Assembly (NCBI GenBank): GCA_943371025.1
Contig: CALRTC020000016.1
Location: forward strand, 66,161 to 130,160
DNA length: 64,000 bases
Reading direction: 5' to 3'
DNA from: Niveispirillum sp943371025
Lineage (GTDB): Bacteria > Pseudomonadota > Alphaproteobacteria > Azospirillales > Azospirillaceae
Below the pieces are notes generated by a model. It made no database searches. It was not told the DNA's origin and saw nothing but the letters and a program-made list of their open reading frames with translations. Positions 17,901 through 27,252 of this stretch are shown here, piece by piece (position 1 is the stretch's first letter; each line of letters starts with the position of its first letter). A program made the position numbers and the translations under genes.

Positions 17901-20480
17901 TCAGGGTCTGGGAAGGGCGGCCGGGCAGATGGCGTCGGACACGTCCGACACGATCCTGACCGTCGCCACGGAAAGACTGGCCTCAGCCGCCGTGGACAGG
18001 CTGACCGGATTGGCCACCGCCTTCAGGTCGGCACCCGCCTGCTTGAAACAGGTCATCCGGATCTTCAGGCTGCGCCACTGGCCCACCGGCCCGGCCGCCA
18101 GCACGGGCGCCAGATCCAGCGCCCCGCCATTGCCGACGGCAATACGCACCGGCCCCTTGGGCATGGCATCGACCCGCAGGTCCAGCAGCAGGGCACTGCC
18201 CATGGACAGGCGTTCCAGATCCAGGACAGGCCCGCCCGTCACCACCAGCGCCGCGTCCCCCTTGCCGGTCCAGGCCAGGGCGCGGCCCGCCCCCTGCAAC
18301 CCGCCGGCATCGACGGGGCGCAGCGACAGGGCTTCACCCGCCTTGACCGTGCTGCCATCGTTTCCAACCGGCACCTCTGCCGCGCCCTGGCGCAGGGCCA
18401 GACGCCACGGGGCCGGGGTGCGCCCGCGCGTGAAATAGGTGTCAGTGTTGGCCGTGGCCGCAGAAACCCCGGATTCTTCGGAAAGCGGGCTGGACAGCGC
18501 TGTCACAACAGCCATGGAAGAAACATAGGACAGGCCGTATCCGACCGGAAACAGCGGGTCGTAGCCCGACTGTCCCTTGTTCAGCCGATATTGCGCGGCA
18601 TTTTTCGGCCAGGAGAAGGAAAGCCGGCCCTGGAAATCGCGGCGCGGCTTGCCAGCGCTGTCACCAACCAGAACATCAGCCACGCCCCCGCCCTCTGATC
18701 CCGGCAGGAAGGCGGCGACAAAGGCGTCGGACGCATTGATCTCCGGGTTCACCCACAGCGGCCGGCCCGACAGGAATACCGCCACCACGGGAATGCCGCG
18801 CGCCTTCAGGCTTTTCAGCAGGGCCAGGTCGGTCTTGTCGCCCGGCTGATATTCCAGGGTCGGGATATCGCCCTGCCCCTCGGCATAGGGGTTTTCCCCG
18901 AACACGACCACCGCCGCATCGACCTTGTCCCTGGCCGCACCATCCACGGACAGGATGGCCTTGCCACCCTGGGCCGACAGCGCCTCGGCAAAGCCGGCAT
19001 AGATCGACTGGGCGTTGGGGAAATCGCTGTTCTTGTTGCCCGTGCCTTGCCAGGACAGCGACCAGCCGCCGGACTGCCGGCCGATATCATCGGCCCCGGA
19101 CCCGGCGATCATCACCTTGGCATTGCCCTTCAGCGGCAGGACACTGCCCTGATTCTTCAGCAGCACCAGCGATTTGGCCGCCGCCTCGCGCGCCAGCGCC
19201 CGGTGTTCGGCATTGCCGACGGCGCTGTCCTGGCCCTCAAACGGACGGGCCTGATCGAACAGGCCCAGCTTGACCTTCACGCGCAGGATGCGGCGCACGG
19301 CATCGTCGATGCGCGCCATGGGAATGGTGCCATCCTTGACCTGCGCCACGGTATTCTTGAACAGCGCCTTCCAGTCGTAAGGGGCCATCAGCATGTCGAT
19401 GCCGGCCAGGATGGAGGCCGGGCAATTGTCATCCTTGCAGCCCGGCACCTGGCCATGGCCGTTCCAGTCGCTGATGATGAAGCCGTCAAAGCCCCATTTA
19501 TCCTTCAGCACGCCATTCATCAGCGTGCCATTGCCATGCATCTTCACCCCGTTCCAGGAGGAGAAGCTGGTCATCACCGTCATGGCCCCGGCCTCGATGG
19601 CCGGCGGATATCCGGCCGCGTGGATGGCGATCAGCTCATCCTCCGACACTTCCGTATTGCCCTGGTCCATGCCGCCCGTGGTGCCGCCATCGCCCAGGAA
19701 ATGCTTGGCCGATGCCGCCACATGGCCCTTCTGGACGGTGCTGTCGGGGCCGATGCGGCCCTGCAGCCCCTCCACCATGGCGCTGGCATAGCGGGCGACA
19801 ATGGCCGGGTCTTCCGAATAGCCCTCGTACGTACGGCCCCAGCGATCGTCCTGCGGCACGGCCAGCGTGGGGGCAAAGGCCCAGTCAACCCCGGCCGCCG
19901 CCGTTTCCTTGGCCGTGGCGGCGCCGATGCGGCGGATCAGGTCGGGATCGTTGGCGGCGCCCAGACCGATATTGTGCGGAAACAGGGTGGCGCCGACGAT
20001 GTTGGAATTGCCATGCACGGCATCGACCCCGAAGATCAGGGGGATCGGCTCATGCCCCGGCCGCTTTTCCAGGGCCACGGCACGCAGGGCGCGGGCGGTT
20101 TCCACCCAGGGGCCGATGGGCGAGCGGTCGGGCGCGTTGAACGGCGCGCTGTCGCCACCGGCCAGAACAGAGCCCAGCGGATATTGACGCAGATCGTCGG
20201 GCTTGATCGACGGCAGATCGGCCTGGATCATCTGGCCGACCTTTTCCTCCAGGCTCATGCGCGACAGGATGGCGGTGACGCGAGCTTCCGTGGCCGGGTC
20301 GGCCAGACGCTGGCCCTTGGCGGCGGGCCAGCGTGCGGGATGCGCGATGCCGGTCTTGCCATCCGATCCCGGCGGGATTGCGTTAGCGGTCGCATCGGCG
20401 GCCAGCGACGCCAGACCCAGGGCCGACATCAGCACGGCGCCGGCAGCGCCCATCAGAAGCGAATTGCGAATTCCCATCAT
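17901..20480 (-). CDS. GH3 beta-glucosidase, exported, ExoP-like architecture
   Basis: About 859 residues. A signal peptide (residues 1-30) is followed by the GH3 N-terminal barrel (SLEEKVGQMIQADL, KHFLGDGGTTGG) with nucleophile Asp338 in GFIISDWNG. Next come the alpha/beta sandwich (SLVLLKNQGSVLPL) and a C-terminal carbohydrate-binding-like domain (about the last 170 residues), as in marine ExoP-type glucan glucosidases. The start ATG at 20478-20480, or the adjacent one, follows GGAAGG; longer frames look non-coding. It would cut the glucan backbone to glucose after side-chain removal. Divergent from the GH29 gene. Confidence 0.9.
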   Translation of the reverse strand: MMGIRNSLLMGAAGAVLMSALGLASLAADATANAIPPGSDGKTGIAHPARWPAAKGQRLADPATEARVTAILSRMSLEEKVGQMIQADLPSIKPDDLRQYPLGSVLAGGDSAPFNAPDRSPIGPWVETARALRAVALEKRPGHEPIPLIFGVDAVHGNSNIVGATLFPHNIGLGAANDPDLIRRIGAATAKETAAAGVDWAFAPTLAVPQDDRWGRTYEGYSEDPAIVARYASAMVEGLQGRIGPDSTVQKGHVAASAKHFLGDGGTTGGMDQGNTEVSEDELIAIHAAGYPPAIEAGAMTVMTSFSSWNGVKMHGNGTLMNGVLKDKWGFDGFIISDWNGHGQVPGCKDDNCPASILAGIDMLMAPYDWKALFKNTVAQVKDGTIPMARIDDAVRRILRVKVKLGLFDQARPFEGQDSAVGNAEHRALAREAAAKSLVLLKNQGSVLPLKGNAKVMIAGSGADDIGRQSGGWSLSWQGTGNKNSDFPNAQSIYAGFAEALSAQGGKAILSVDGAARDKVDAAVVVFGENPYAEGQGDIPTLEYQPGDKTDLALLKSLKARGIPVVAVFLSGRPLWVNPEINASDAFVAAFLPGSEGGGVADVLVGDSAGKPRRDFQGRLSFSWPKNAAQYRLNKGQSGYDPLFPVGYGLSYVSSMAVVTALSSPLSEESGVSAATANTDTYFTRGRTPAPWRLALRQGAAEVPVGNDGSTVKAGEALSLRPVDAGGLQGAGRALAWTGKGDAALVVTGGPVLDLERLSMGSALLLDLRVDAMPKGPVRIAVGNGGALDLAPVLAAGPVGQWRSLKIRMTCFKQAGADLKAVANPVSLSTAAEASLSVATVRIVSDVSDAICPAALPRP

Positions 20481-20598
20481 GCGCCTTCCAAGGCAGCGCG
20501 CTCCACCGGCCGGCTCGCCGGACCCCAGAACAGCTGCATCCTCCCCCGAAATGCCCGCAGCCCAGGGCCGACATGGCAATTCTTGCTTGTTGGGCCAA

Positions 20599-20612
20599 TG
20601 ATACCGCTACCA
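20599..20612. promoter_or_regulatory. Candidate LacI-type operator in the GH3/GH29 divergent region
   Basis: TGATACCGCTACCA has the TGnTAnCGnTAnCA pattern with a central CG common to LacI-family sugar regulators. It could act on both the GH3 and GH29 units. No LacI gene is in the window and I found no second copy. Confidence 0.35.
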
Positions 20613-20723
20613 ACGGCGGGGCGCAAGGGTGTATAGATGATTTATCAGACAAATAGGATATGATGCGCACCGCGCACCGTAAAAATAGCAGAATCAACAA
20701 GTTATCAGGGAAGGAGATGGGCC

Positions 20724-22355
20724 GTGAGCCTGACGCGACGTGATTTGCTGCGCAGCATGCCCGCAGCAGGACTGGCAGCGGGACTGTCCGCCGCCCCTTC
20801 GGCCAGCACCGAAACCGCCTTGTTTCAGCCCAGCTGGGACAGCCTGGCCGCGGGTTACCGCACCCCGGACTGGTTCCGCAATGCCAAGCTGGGCCTATGG
20901 GCGCATTGGGGGCCGCAATGCGCAGCGGAGTTCGGCGACTGGTACGCGCGCCGGATCTATATGCAGGGCGATTCCGCCCATGCCCACCATATCGCCACCT
21001 ATGGCCATCCCAGCGAACATGGCTTCATCGATGTCATCGGCACCTGGAAAGCGGAAAAATGGGACCCGCGCGACCTGATGGCGCGCTATGTGAAGGCCGG
21101 CGCCCGCTATTTCGTGGCCATGGCCCAGCATCACGACAATTTCGACAATTTCGACTCGCGCTTCCACCCCTGGAATTCCACGCGCCTGGGCCCCAAGAAG
21201 GATATTGTCGGCATCTGGGAGAAGCTGGCGCGCAGCAGCGGCCTGCGCTTCGGCGTTTCCAACCACGGCTCCCACGCCTGGCACTGGTATCAGGCCGCCT
21301 ATTCCTATGATGCCGAAGGGCCCAAGGCCGGGGTCCGGTACGACGCCTATCACCTGACACGCGCCGACGGGGCCGGTAAATACTGGCAGGGGCTGGACCC
21401 GCAGGAGCTTTATACCGGCCGCATCATTCCCGCCGCCGACGGCTTCACCAGCGCCAAGGCCATGAAGGACTGGCAGGAGCGGGTGACGGGCGACTGGGTG
21501 GAGACCCCGCCCCCCGGCCGGCCGGATTTCGTCAAATCCTGGTATCTGCGTGCCGTCGACCTGATCGAGAAGTACCGCCCCGATCTGGTCTATTTCGACA
21601 ATACCGCCCTGCCGCTGGGCCAGGCCGGGCTGGACATCACGGCGCATTACTACAATCAGAGCCGCCGCTGGCATGGCGGGGCCCTGGATGTGGTGGTCAA
21701 TGGCAAGCGCCTGACCCAGCCGGAGCAGCGCCGCGCCATCGTGGAGGATCACGAGCGTACCTTTGTCGAGGATATCCTGCCCGAGCCCTGGCAGACCTGC
21801 ACCTGCATCGGCGACTGGCATTATAACCGCCAGCTTTATCAGGATGGCGGCTATAAATCCCTGAAACAGGTGGTGCAGAGCCTGTCCGACATCGTGTCGA
21901 AAAATGGCAATCTGCTGCTCTCCATCCCCTTGCGCGGTAATGGCAGCCTGGACGATCTGGAAATCCGTTTCCTGGACGGTCTGGCCGCCTGGACCGCCAC
22001 GAATGGAGAGGCGATCTTCGACACCCGCCCCTGGCGCCGCTATGGCGAAGGCCCGACCAAGCTGGACCGGGACGAGGCCAAGCGCGCCCCCTTCACCGCT
22101 GCCGATCTGCGCTTCACGGCCAAGGGCGACGCGCTTTACGCGCTGGCCATGGAATGGCCGGCGGACGGCCGCCTGACCATCACATCCCTGGCCGGCGAGG
22201 GCCATGGCGTGGTGGAGCGGGTGGACCTGCTGGGCCGCGACGGCAGCCCCCTGCCCTTCCGGCAAACCGCGCAGGGTGTGGAACTCACCCTGCCCGAACA
22301 ACACAACACCACGCCCATGCTGGCCCTGCGCCTGCGCGGCCGCGGGCTGGTCTGA
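20724..22355 (+). CDS. GH29 alpha-L-fucosidase, Tat-exported
   Basis: 543 residues. The N-terminus MSLTRRDLLRSMPAAG is a twin-arginine signal. GH29 marks: WFRNAKLGLWAHWGPQ at the first barrel strand, the AMAQHHDNFDNFDS histidine motif, and nucleophile Asp292 in LVYFDNT. A C-terminal beta-sandwich follows. A GTG start is used, with AAGGAG 8 bases upstream. It removes L-fucose from glycans; in xyloglucan utilisation this step is often done by GH95, so GH29 here would be a functional substitute. First gene of the rightward GH29-GH97 unit. Confidence 0.88.
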   Translation: MSLTRRDLLRSMPAAGLAAGLSAAPSASTETALFQPSWDSLAAGYRTPDWFRNAKLGLWAHWGPQCAAEFGDWYARRIYMQGDSAHAHHIATYGHPSEHGFIDVIGTWKAEKWDPRDLMARYVKAGARYFVAMAQHHDNFDNFDSRFHPWNSTRLGPKKDIVGIWEKLARSSGLRFGVSNHGSHAWHWYQAAYSYDAEGPKAGVRYDAYHLTRADGAGKYWQGLDPQELYTGRIIPAADGFTSAKAMKDWQERVTGDWVETPPPGRPDFVKSWYLRAVDLIEKYRPDLVYFDNTALPLGQAGLDITAHYYNQSRRWHGGALDVVVNGKRLTQPEQRRAIVEDHERTFVEDILPEPWQTCTCIGDWHYNRQLYQDGGYKSLKQVVQSLSDIVSKNGNLLLSIPLRGNGSLDDLEIRFLDGLAAWTATNGEAIFDTRPWRRYGEGPTKLDRDEAKRAPFTAADLRFTAKGDALYALAMEWPADGRLTITSLAGEGHGVVERVDLLGRDGSPLPFRQTAQGVELTLPEQHNTTPMLALRLRGRGLV

Positions 22356-22372
22356 CCCGGTCCGCCCTCCGC

Positions 22373-22399
22373 TTGCATCTATATCGTATAAATTATAAT
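22373..22399 (+). promoter_or_regulatory. Possible promoter of the GH97 gene
   Basis: TTGCAT, 15-base spacer, TATAAT in an AT-rich patch between GH29 and GH97. The spacer is short and read-through from GH29 is equally possible. Confidence 0.35.
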
Positions 22400-22431
22400 A
22401 ATCGCCTTCCTGCGAACAGGAGAGAAACCCC

Positions 22432-24411
22432 ATGCGTCGCCCCCTATCCGCCCTGATCCTGTCCGGGCTTTTGTCGGCCACGGCCCTGACCGCCACGGCG
22501 GAGCCGTTGACCCTGTCATCGCCGGCCGGCAATGTCGCTGTCACCCTGGACCAGGATGACCAGGGCCGCCTGACCTATGCCGTCAATTATGCCGGCACCG
22601 CCATCCTGTCCCCCTCCCCCCTGGGCCTGCGTCTGGCCGATACGGGACAATTGTCCGGCGGGCTGGCCATCACCGGCAACAGCCGGCGCAGCGTCGATCA
22701 GAATTACAGCCTGCCCGTGGGCAAGGTGTCGACAGCGCGCGACCATTTCAATGAAATCACCGTCAGCCTGACCGAACGTGACGGCGGCAAGGGCCGCAAG
22801 CTGGATGTCATCGTCCGCGCCTATGATGATGGCGTGGCCCTGCGCTACCGCCTGCCGGCCCAGCCGGCGCTGCCGGACCTGTTGCTGCGGGCGGAGCTGA
22901 CATCCTTCAATTTCGCCGGCGATTTCGGCTGCTGGGGTCTGAACCTGGGCCATTATGGCAGCAGCCATGAAGGCGAATTCGACCCCGTGCAGGCCAGCCG
23001 CCTGCGCCCCCATAACCGGTATGAGGCGCCGCTGGTCTGTCGCACCGGCACCGACGGCCCCGCCTTCGCCCTGACCGAAGCCGATCTGCGCGATTATGCC
23101 GGCCTGTATCTGTCGGGCCAGGATGATGGCAGCCTGGGCGCGCAGGTGGTGCTGTCACCGCGCCTTGACGACCCGAAACTGGCCGTGCGCCGGCCCATCC
23201 CGGCCGACGGCGCCCTGTCGCCCTGGCGCGTCATCCTGCTGGCCCGCCATCCCGGCGCCCTGAATGAAAGCAATCTGATCACGGCGCTGAACCCGGAAAC
23301 GTCGATCACGGATACCAGCTGGATCAAGCCGGGCAAGGCCGCCTGGGACTGGTGGAACGACTGGATCAAGCCCGGCAGCGGCAAAGTCCAGGCCAATGAT
23401 GAGACCACCAAGTCCTTCATCGATTTCGCCGCCACCAATGGCTTGCCCTATATGCTGGTCGATGATGGCTGGTACCTGAATTCCGGCGGCGGCGGCACCG
23501 TGCTGCCCGGTGCCGACCTGATGCGCACGGCCCCCGGCTTCGACCTGCCGGCGCTGATCGCCTATGGCGCCAAGAAGAAGGTCGGCCTGTTCCTGTGGAT
23601 GCACTGGCGGTCGCTGGATGAACGCATGGACGCGGTGATGGAACATTACGCCCGCCTGGGCGTGAAGGGCATCAAGGTCGATTTCATGGATCGCGACGAT
23701 CAACAGATGGTGGATTATTACCACCGCCTGCTGTCCACCGCCGCAAAGCACCATCTGCTGGTCGATCTGCACGGCGCCTATCACCCCACGGGCCTGATCC
23801 GCACCTATCCGCATTACCTGACGCAGGAAGGCGTGCTGGGGGCGGAGTACAACAAATGGACCACGCGCATCACGGCCAGCCACAATGTCATGCTGGCCTA
23901 TACCCGCCTGCTGACCGGCCCCATGGATTACACGCCCGGCGGCTTCCGCAACGTGAGCCCGGCCGATTTCAAGCCGCGCAATCACCTGCCCCTGGTGCAG
24001 ACGACGCGCGCCCATGGTCTGGCGCAATATGTCGTCTATGACAGCCCGTTCGCCTGTGTCTCGGACAATCCCGACGCCTATCAGGGCCAGGATGGCCTGG
24101 ACATCATCCGCGCCGTGCCCAGCAGTTGGGATGAGGTGCGGTTCCTGGGGGGCGAGGTCGGCGATTACATCGCGCTGGCCCGGCGCAAGGGCGATGAATG
24201 GTTCATCGGCGTCCTGAACAACGAAACCGCCCGCAAGATCGCCCTGCCGCTCACCCTGCCCGCCGGCCGCTACAAGGCGGAAATCGTCACTGACGGCCCC
24301 ACCCCCACCAGCCTGTCGCGCCAATCCAGCACCCTGACAGCGGACGGCACCCTGTCGCTCGATCTGGCCGGATCGGGCGGGGCCGTCGTGCGGTTGAAGC
24401 CGGTGAAGTAA
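22432..24411 (+). CDS. GH97 glycosidase, probable retaining alpha-galactosidase
   Basis: 659 residues with signal peptide (ATALTATAEP). GH97 order: N-terminal beta-sandwich, barrel (WDWWNDWIKPG, YMLVDDGWY), C-terminal sheet. Asp417 in GIKVDFMDRDD matches the nucleophile position of retaining GH97 alpha-galactosidases; inverting alpha-glucosidases such as SusB instead use glutamates. AGGAGAG precedes the ATG. Alpha-galactosidase does not act on canonical xyloglucan, whose galactose is beta-linked, so the locus may also handle galactomannan-like or other side chains, or the enzyme may have another specificity. Confidence 0.85.
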   Translation: MRRPLSALILSGLLSATALTATAEPLTLSSPAGNVAVTLDQDDQGRLTYAVNYAGTAILSPSPLGLRLADTGQLSGGLAITGNSRRSVDQNYSLPVGKVSTARDHFNEITVSLTERDGGKGRKLDVIVRAYDDGVALRYRLPAQPALPDLLLRAELTSFNFAGDFGCWGLNLGHYGSSHEGEFDPVQASRLRPHNRYEAPLVCRTGTDGPAFALTEADLRDYAGLYLSGQDDGSLGAQVVLSPRLDDPKLAVRRPIPADGALSPWRVILLARHPGALNESNLITALNPETSITDTSWIKPGKAAWDWWNDWIKPGSGKVQANDETTKSFIDFAATNGLPYMLVDDGWYLNSGGGGTVLPGADLMRTAPGFDLPALIAYGAKKKVGLFLWMHWRSLDERMDAVMEHYARLGVKGIKVDFMDRDDQQMVDYYHRLLSTAAKHHLLVDLHGAYHPTGLIRTYPHYLTQEGVLGAEYNKWTTRITASHNVMLAYTRLLTGPMDYTPGGFRNVSPADFKPRNHLPLVQTTRAHGLAQYVVYDSPFACVSDNPDAYQGQDGLDIIRAVPSSWDEVRFLGGEVGDYIALARRKGDEWFIGVLNNETARKIALPLTLPAGRYKAEIVTDGPTPTSLSRQSSTLTADGTLSLDLAGSGGAVVRLKPVK

Positions 24412-24447
24412 CCCACCCTTCTCTTATCATCTCGGTCCTCCTCCCTC

Positions 24448-24481
24448 CCCCCTGTCTGACGCCAGACAGGGGGATTTTTTT
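24448..24481 (+). terminator. Terminator of GH97, containing a parS-like palindrome
   Basis: CCCCCTGTCTG/CAGACAGGGGG with loop ACGC followed by seven T residues. The inner TGTCTGACGCCAGACA (24453-24468) is the same 16-mer, with one change, as the palindrome in parA, so the hairpin may double as a ParB site. Confidence 0.8.
24453..24468. other. Candidate parS site 1
   Basis: TGTCTGACGCCAGACA, 15 of 16 matching a perfect palindrome with the same frame as the classical parS TGTTTCACGTGAAACA. Lies 217 bp upstream of parA. Confidence 0.45.
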
Positions 24482-24684
24482 GCGCAGCCCACGCCCGCGA
24501 AGCAGCAACCAGGTCGGCGACTGCCGGCCCGGCGCACATGCGCCGTAAGCCAAGGGCGCGGATGCGCCCGCCCGGCGCCTGAGGGGACAATCAATAAAGT
24601 TGACGCTTTTCCATCAACATGCCTTGACAAGCCCCCTGCCCTGCGGCACGCCTTCTTCCTGAGCTATCAGGGGAGTGCTGAGCC

Positions 24685-25638
24685 GTGGATGGGGAATTGC
24701 TGAAGGCCTATCGACGCAAGCGGGGCCTGTCGCAGGACGGTTTCGCGACCATGCTGAACGACAAGCTGGGCCGGTCCTATGACAAGGCCAAGGTCAGCCG
24801 CTGGGAAAATGGCAAGGAGCCGGTGCCCGAACCGGTGGAAAGCTTCATGCGCCGCGGCACCCGCACACGCGCCCGCATCATCGCCACCGCCAACCAGAAG
24901 GGCGGCCAGACCAAATCCTCCACGGCGCTGAATCTGGCCCACGCCTTCGCCATCCTGGGCAAGCGCGTGCTGCTGGTCGATGCCGATCCGCAGGCCAGCG
25001 TGACGCTCGCCGCCGGCGTGGATCTGGAGGCCTGCATGGCGTCGGGCAATGTTCTGTCCGCGGTGCTGGAGGAAAAGAAGACCCTGCGGGAGATCATCGT
25101 GTCGGTGGCCGGCATCGACGTGGCCCCCAGCGATATCTCCTTGGCGGAGTTCGAAGTCTCGGTCCTGTCCAAGCCGGGGCCGGAAAAGCGGCTGGCGCGG
25201 GCCTTGTCTGACGTCAGACAGGATTATGACGAGATCATCATCGACACGCCGCCGCATCTGGGCGTGCTGACCCGCAATGCCCTGGTGGCCGCTACCGACA
25301 TCCTGATCCCCGTGGTCCCGGCCCCGCTGGACGTGCCGGGCGTGCCGCTGCTGCTGCGCACCATTGAACAGATCCGCATCTATGAGAACCCGGACCTGAA
25401 TGTGCTGGGCATCCTGCCCAACCGGTTTGAGGCGAATACCTCGGTGCAGCAGGCGACCCTGCAGCAATTGCTGGCCACTTATAGCGGCACCGTCCGCGTG
25501 TTCGAGCCCATCCGCAAGACGACGGCCATGGACCAGGCCGTCTATAATGGCGTCATCGCCGTGCGGGCCCTGCCCAAGGACAGCCCCGTCGTTGTCGGTT
25601 ACATGCGTTTGGCGGAGGAGATCAGCCATGAAGCTTAA
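24685..25638 (+). CDS. parA: ParA partition ATPase with N-terminal HTH
   Basis: 317 residues. An Xre-like helix-turn-helix (about residues 7-45, RRKRGLSQDGF to KVSRWENG) precedes the ATPase with deviant Walker A KGGQTKSST, DADPQAS, and Walker B YDEIIIDTPP. This is the layout of large plasmid/chromid ParA proteins, which both segregate DNA and repress their own operon. A GTG start with GGGGAG upstream is used. It overlaps parB by 11 bp. A perfect 16-bp palindrome, TGTCTGACGTCAGACA, is embedded in the coding sequence at 25205-25220. Confidence 0.95.
   Translation: MDGELLKAYRRKRGLSQDGFATMLNDKLGRSYDKAKVSRWENGKEPVPEPVESFMRRGTRTRARIIATANQKGGQTKSSTALNLAHAFAILGKRVLLVDADPQASVTLAAGVDLEACMASGNVLSAVLEEKKTLREIIVSVAGIDVAPSDISLAEFEVSVLSKPGPEKRLARALSDVRQDYDEIIIDTPPHLGVLTRNALVAATDILIPVVPAPLDVPGVPLLLRTIEQIRIYENPDLNVLGILPNRFEANTSVQQATLQQLLATYSGTVRVFEPIRKTTAMDQAVYNGVIAVRALPKDSPVVVGYMRLAEEISHEA
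25205..25220. other. Candidate parS site 2, inside parA
   Basis: TGTCTGACGTCAGACA is a perfect 16-bp palindrome. It differs from the classical parS only at symmetric positions 4, 6, 11 and 13. Confidence 0.5.
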
Positions 25639-26515
25639 GGCCAATCCCCGGAACCCGCTGACCCAGACGGTCAAGGTCTCCGCCACCGCCAGCGCGGCCG
25701 CCCAGGGAACCAGCGCGCATTTCCAGCGCAGCGCCGATTTCAGGCAGATGTTCGAGGTGGACCTGGACCGGCTGCACCCCCGCGCCGACCAGCCGCGCCG
25801 CCATTTCGACGATGGCGAATTGCAGGCGCTCGCCGCCAGCATCGCCGCGCGCGGCGTGCTGCAGCCCATCCTGGTGCGCAAGCGCGAGGCGGAGGAGGGG
25901 ACCTATGAGATCGTGGCCGGCGAACGCCGCTGGCGCGCCAGCCGTCTGGCCGGCCGCGACCGCATCCGCGCCGTGACGGTGGAGGGCGACCCGGCCGAAA
26001 TTGCGCTGATCGAGAATATCCAGCGCGTCGACCTGACCCCGCTGGAGGAGGCGAGGGGCATCGCCGCCCTGATGGAAACCCACGCCTACAGCCAGGGGCA
26101 GGTGGCCGAACTGCTGGGCCGCAGCCGCGTGCGCGTGAATGAAACCCTGCGCATCCTGTCCCTGCCGCCCGACCTGCTGTCGGCCATGGAAAAGAAGGGG
26201 GAGGTGCTGCCCCGCACCATCCTGCTGCAGATCGCGCGGGAGGAAGACCCGGCCGTGCAGCGCCGCCTGTGGGAACAGGCAGGGCAGGGGCTGGGCGAGA
26301 AGGCGCTGCGCGCCGCCCGGCCCGCCAAATCCCATTCGGAGGTTTCGCCAGCCCCCAGCAGCGACCGCCAGGCCGCCCGCGACTATCTGGCCCAACTGAC
26401 CCGCGCCAGCCTGACCCTGCCGCCCGTGGCGCCCGTCCGCGCCGCCCTGTCCGACCCGCAGCGGGCACGCCTGCGGGAGTTGCGCGACCATCTGAATGCG
26501 GTGCTGGGGGAATAG
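25628..26515 (+). CDS. parB: ParB centromere-binding protein
   Basis: 295 residues. N-terminal ParB/Srx nuclease-like fold (LHPRADQPRRHFDDGELQAL, then GVLQPILVRKR, and the CTPase-type motif AGERRWRASRLAG) is followed by ENIQRVDLTPLEEA and the HTH (YSQGQVAELLGRSRVRVNETLRIL). The short C-terminal segment would dimerise. It is translationally coupled to parA. It binds a centromere and spreads as a CTP-dependent clamp in this family. An iteron of the replication origin type lies within the gene at 26333-26351, where the protein reads SHSEVSPAP, in a low-constraint linker. Confidence 0.94.
   Translation: MKLKANPRNPLTQTVKVSATASAAAQGTSAHFQRSADFRQMFEVDLDRLHPRADQPRRHFDDGELQALAASIAARGVLQPILVRKREAEEGTYEIVAGERRWRASRLAGRDRIRAVTVEGDPAEIALIENIQRVDLTPLEEARGIAALMETHAYSQGQVAELLGRSRVRVNETLRILSLPPDLLSAMEKKGEVLPRTILLQIAREEDPAVQRRLWEQAGQGLGEKALRAARPAKSHSEVSPAPSSDRQAARDYLAQLTRASLTLPPVAPVRAALSDPQRARLRELRDHLNAVLGE
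26333..26351 (-). repeat. Iteron copy inside parB
   Basis: On the minus strand CTGGCGAAACCTCCGAATG matches origin iteron 4 (28720-28739) at all but one base. It lies over 2.2 kb from the main array. Confidence 0.75.
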
Positions 26516-26715
26516 GGCAGGGGGCGACCCGCGGAGAGCCGCTGTGGGCAAGGGGTGGAAAAGGCGGAGGGCAGGGTGAATCCGCCTTCCCCTTTTTATG
26601 AATCAATCCCACTGATAGTCATATGTGGTTTTCCAGTTGAAAACGTTTGACGATTCTATATTTATCGCGCATTTTATTCATTAACCATGTTTGTACCTGC
26701 CAAGTGGGGTGTGCG

Positions 26716-27252
26716 ATGCTGCGCCTTCTATTTCTGCGGGTAGTGCTTTTCGTCTGCTTCCTGCCTCTCCTGTATCCGCCCGCCGCCCACGCCCAGCAGC
26801 TTCAGGTGGTGGAAGCCGTCTGTGCGCGTGACGTAAAGGATTTCCAGCCGGAAGGCGTCCTGCCCTGTGACAAGGTGCCGACGGGCATGTCGGTCGTGCT
26901 CTGGACACGGCTGCAGGGCGATAGCACCGCCTTGGAGGCGCTGGCAGCCGGAAGGCCGCTTTATATTGTCCATGGCTGGAAGCAGGGGACGCCCCCCTGG
27001 GGTGAGCAGCAGATCACCATGGCCAGATCGATCCAGGCCGGCCGTATCCAGCCGCCCGTGCTGGAGAAACTGCGGCTGGAGGTAGCGTCGCGAAACTATT
27101 TCGACTGGCGCACCTGGACACGGCGGGACCTGGGGCAAAGCGGCACCTACAGGGTCTGGATCGGCGATTTCAGGGACCAGCCCTATCCATGCGGCGCGGA
27201 TCGGCCGGCCGGTTGCCAGCACGCGGTCAATTTCGTCTGGGGGGCACGATGA
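26716..27252 (+). CDS. Secreted protein of unknown function, DUF2914-like
   Basis: 178 residues from the ATG at 26716 (GTGGGG upstream). Residues 1-26 form a clear signal peptide ending AHAQ. The body (SVVLWTRLQGD, YIVHGWKQG, DWRTWTRRDLGQSGTYRVWIG) resembles the pattern of DUF2914 domains, which have W-R-T-W and G-x-W-x-V motifs, but this is a recollection, not a search. Cysteines at the C-terminus could form a disulfide. The stop overlaps the start of the next gene (ATGA), so the two are coupled. It lies between parB and the origin; whether it serves replicon maintenance is unknown. Confidence 0.75.
   Translation: MLRLLFLRVVLFVCFLPLLYPPAAHAQQLQVVEAVCARDVKDFQPEGVLPCDKVPTGMSVVLWTRLQGDSTALEALAAGRPLYIVHGWKQGTPPWGEQQITMARSIQAGRIQPPVLEKLRLEVASRNYFDWRTWTRRDLGQSGTYRVWIGDFRDQPYPCGADRPAGCQHAVNFVWGAR

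Noticed and set aside
17933..17951. GTCGGAC-AC-GTCCGAC in the GH3 end as a fourth parS
   Set aside because: It has a 2-base spacer and different half-sites from the 16-bp palindromes near parAB.
24600..24629. TTGACG and TTGACA hexamers as the parAB promoter
   Set aside because: No acceptable -10 box at 16-18 bases from either hexamer; not listed as a feature.
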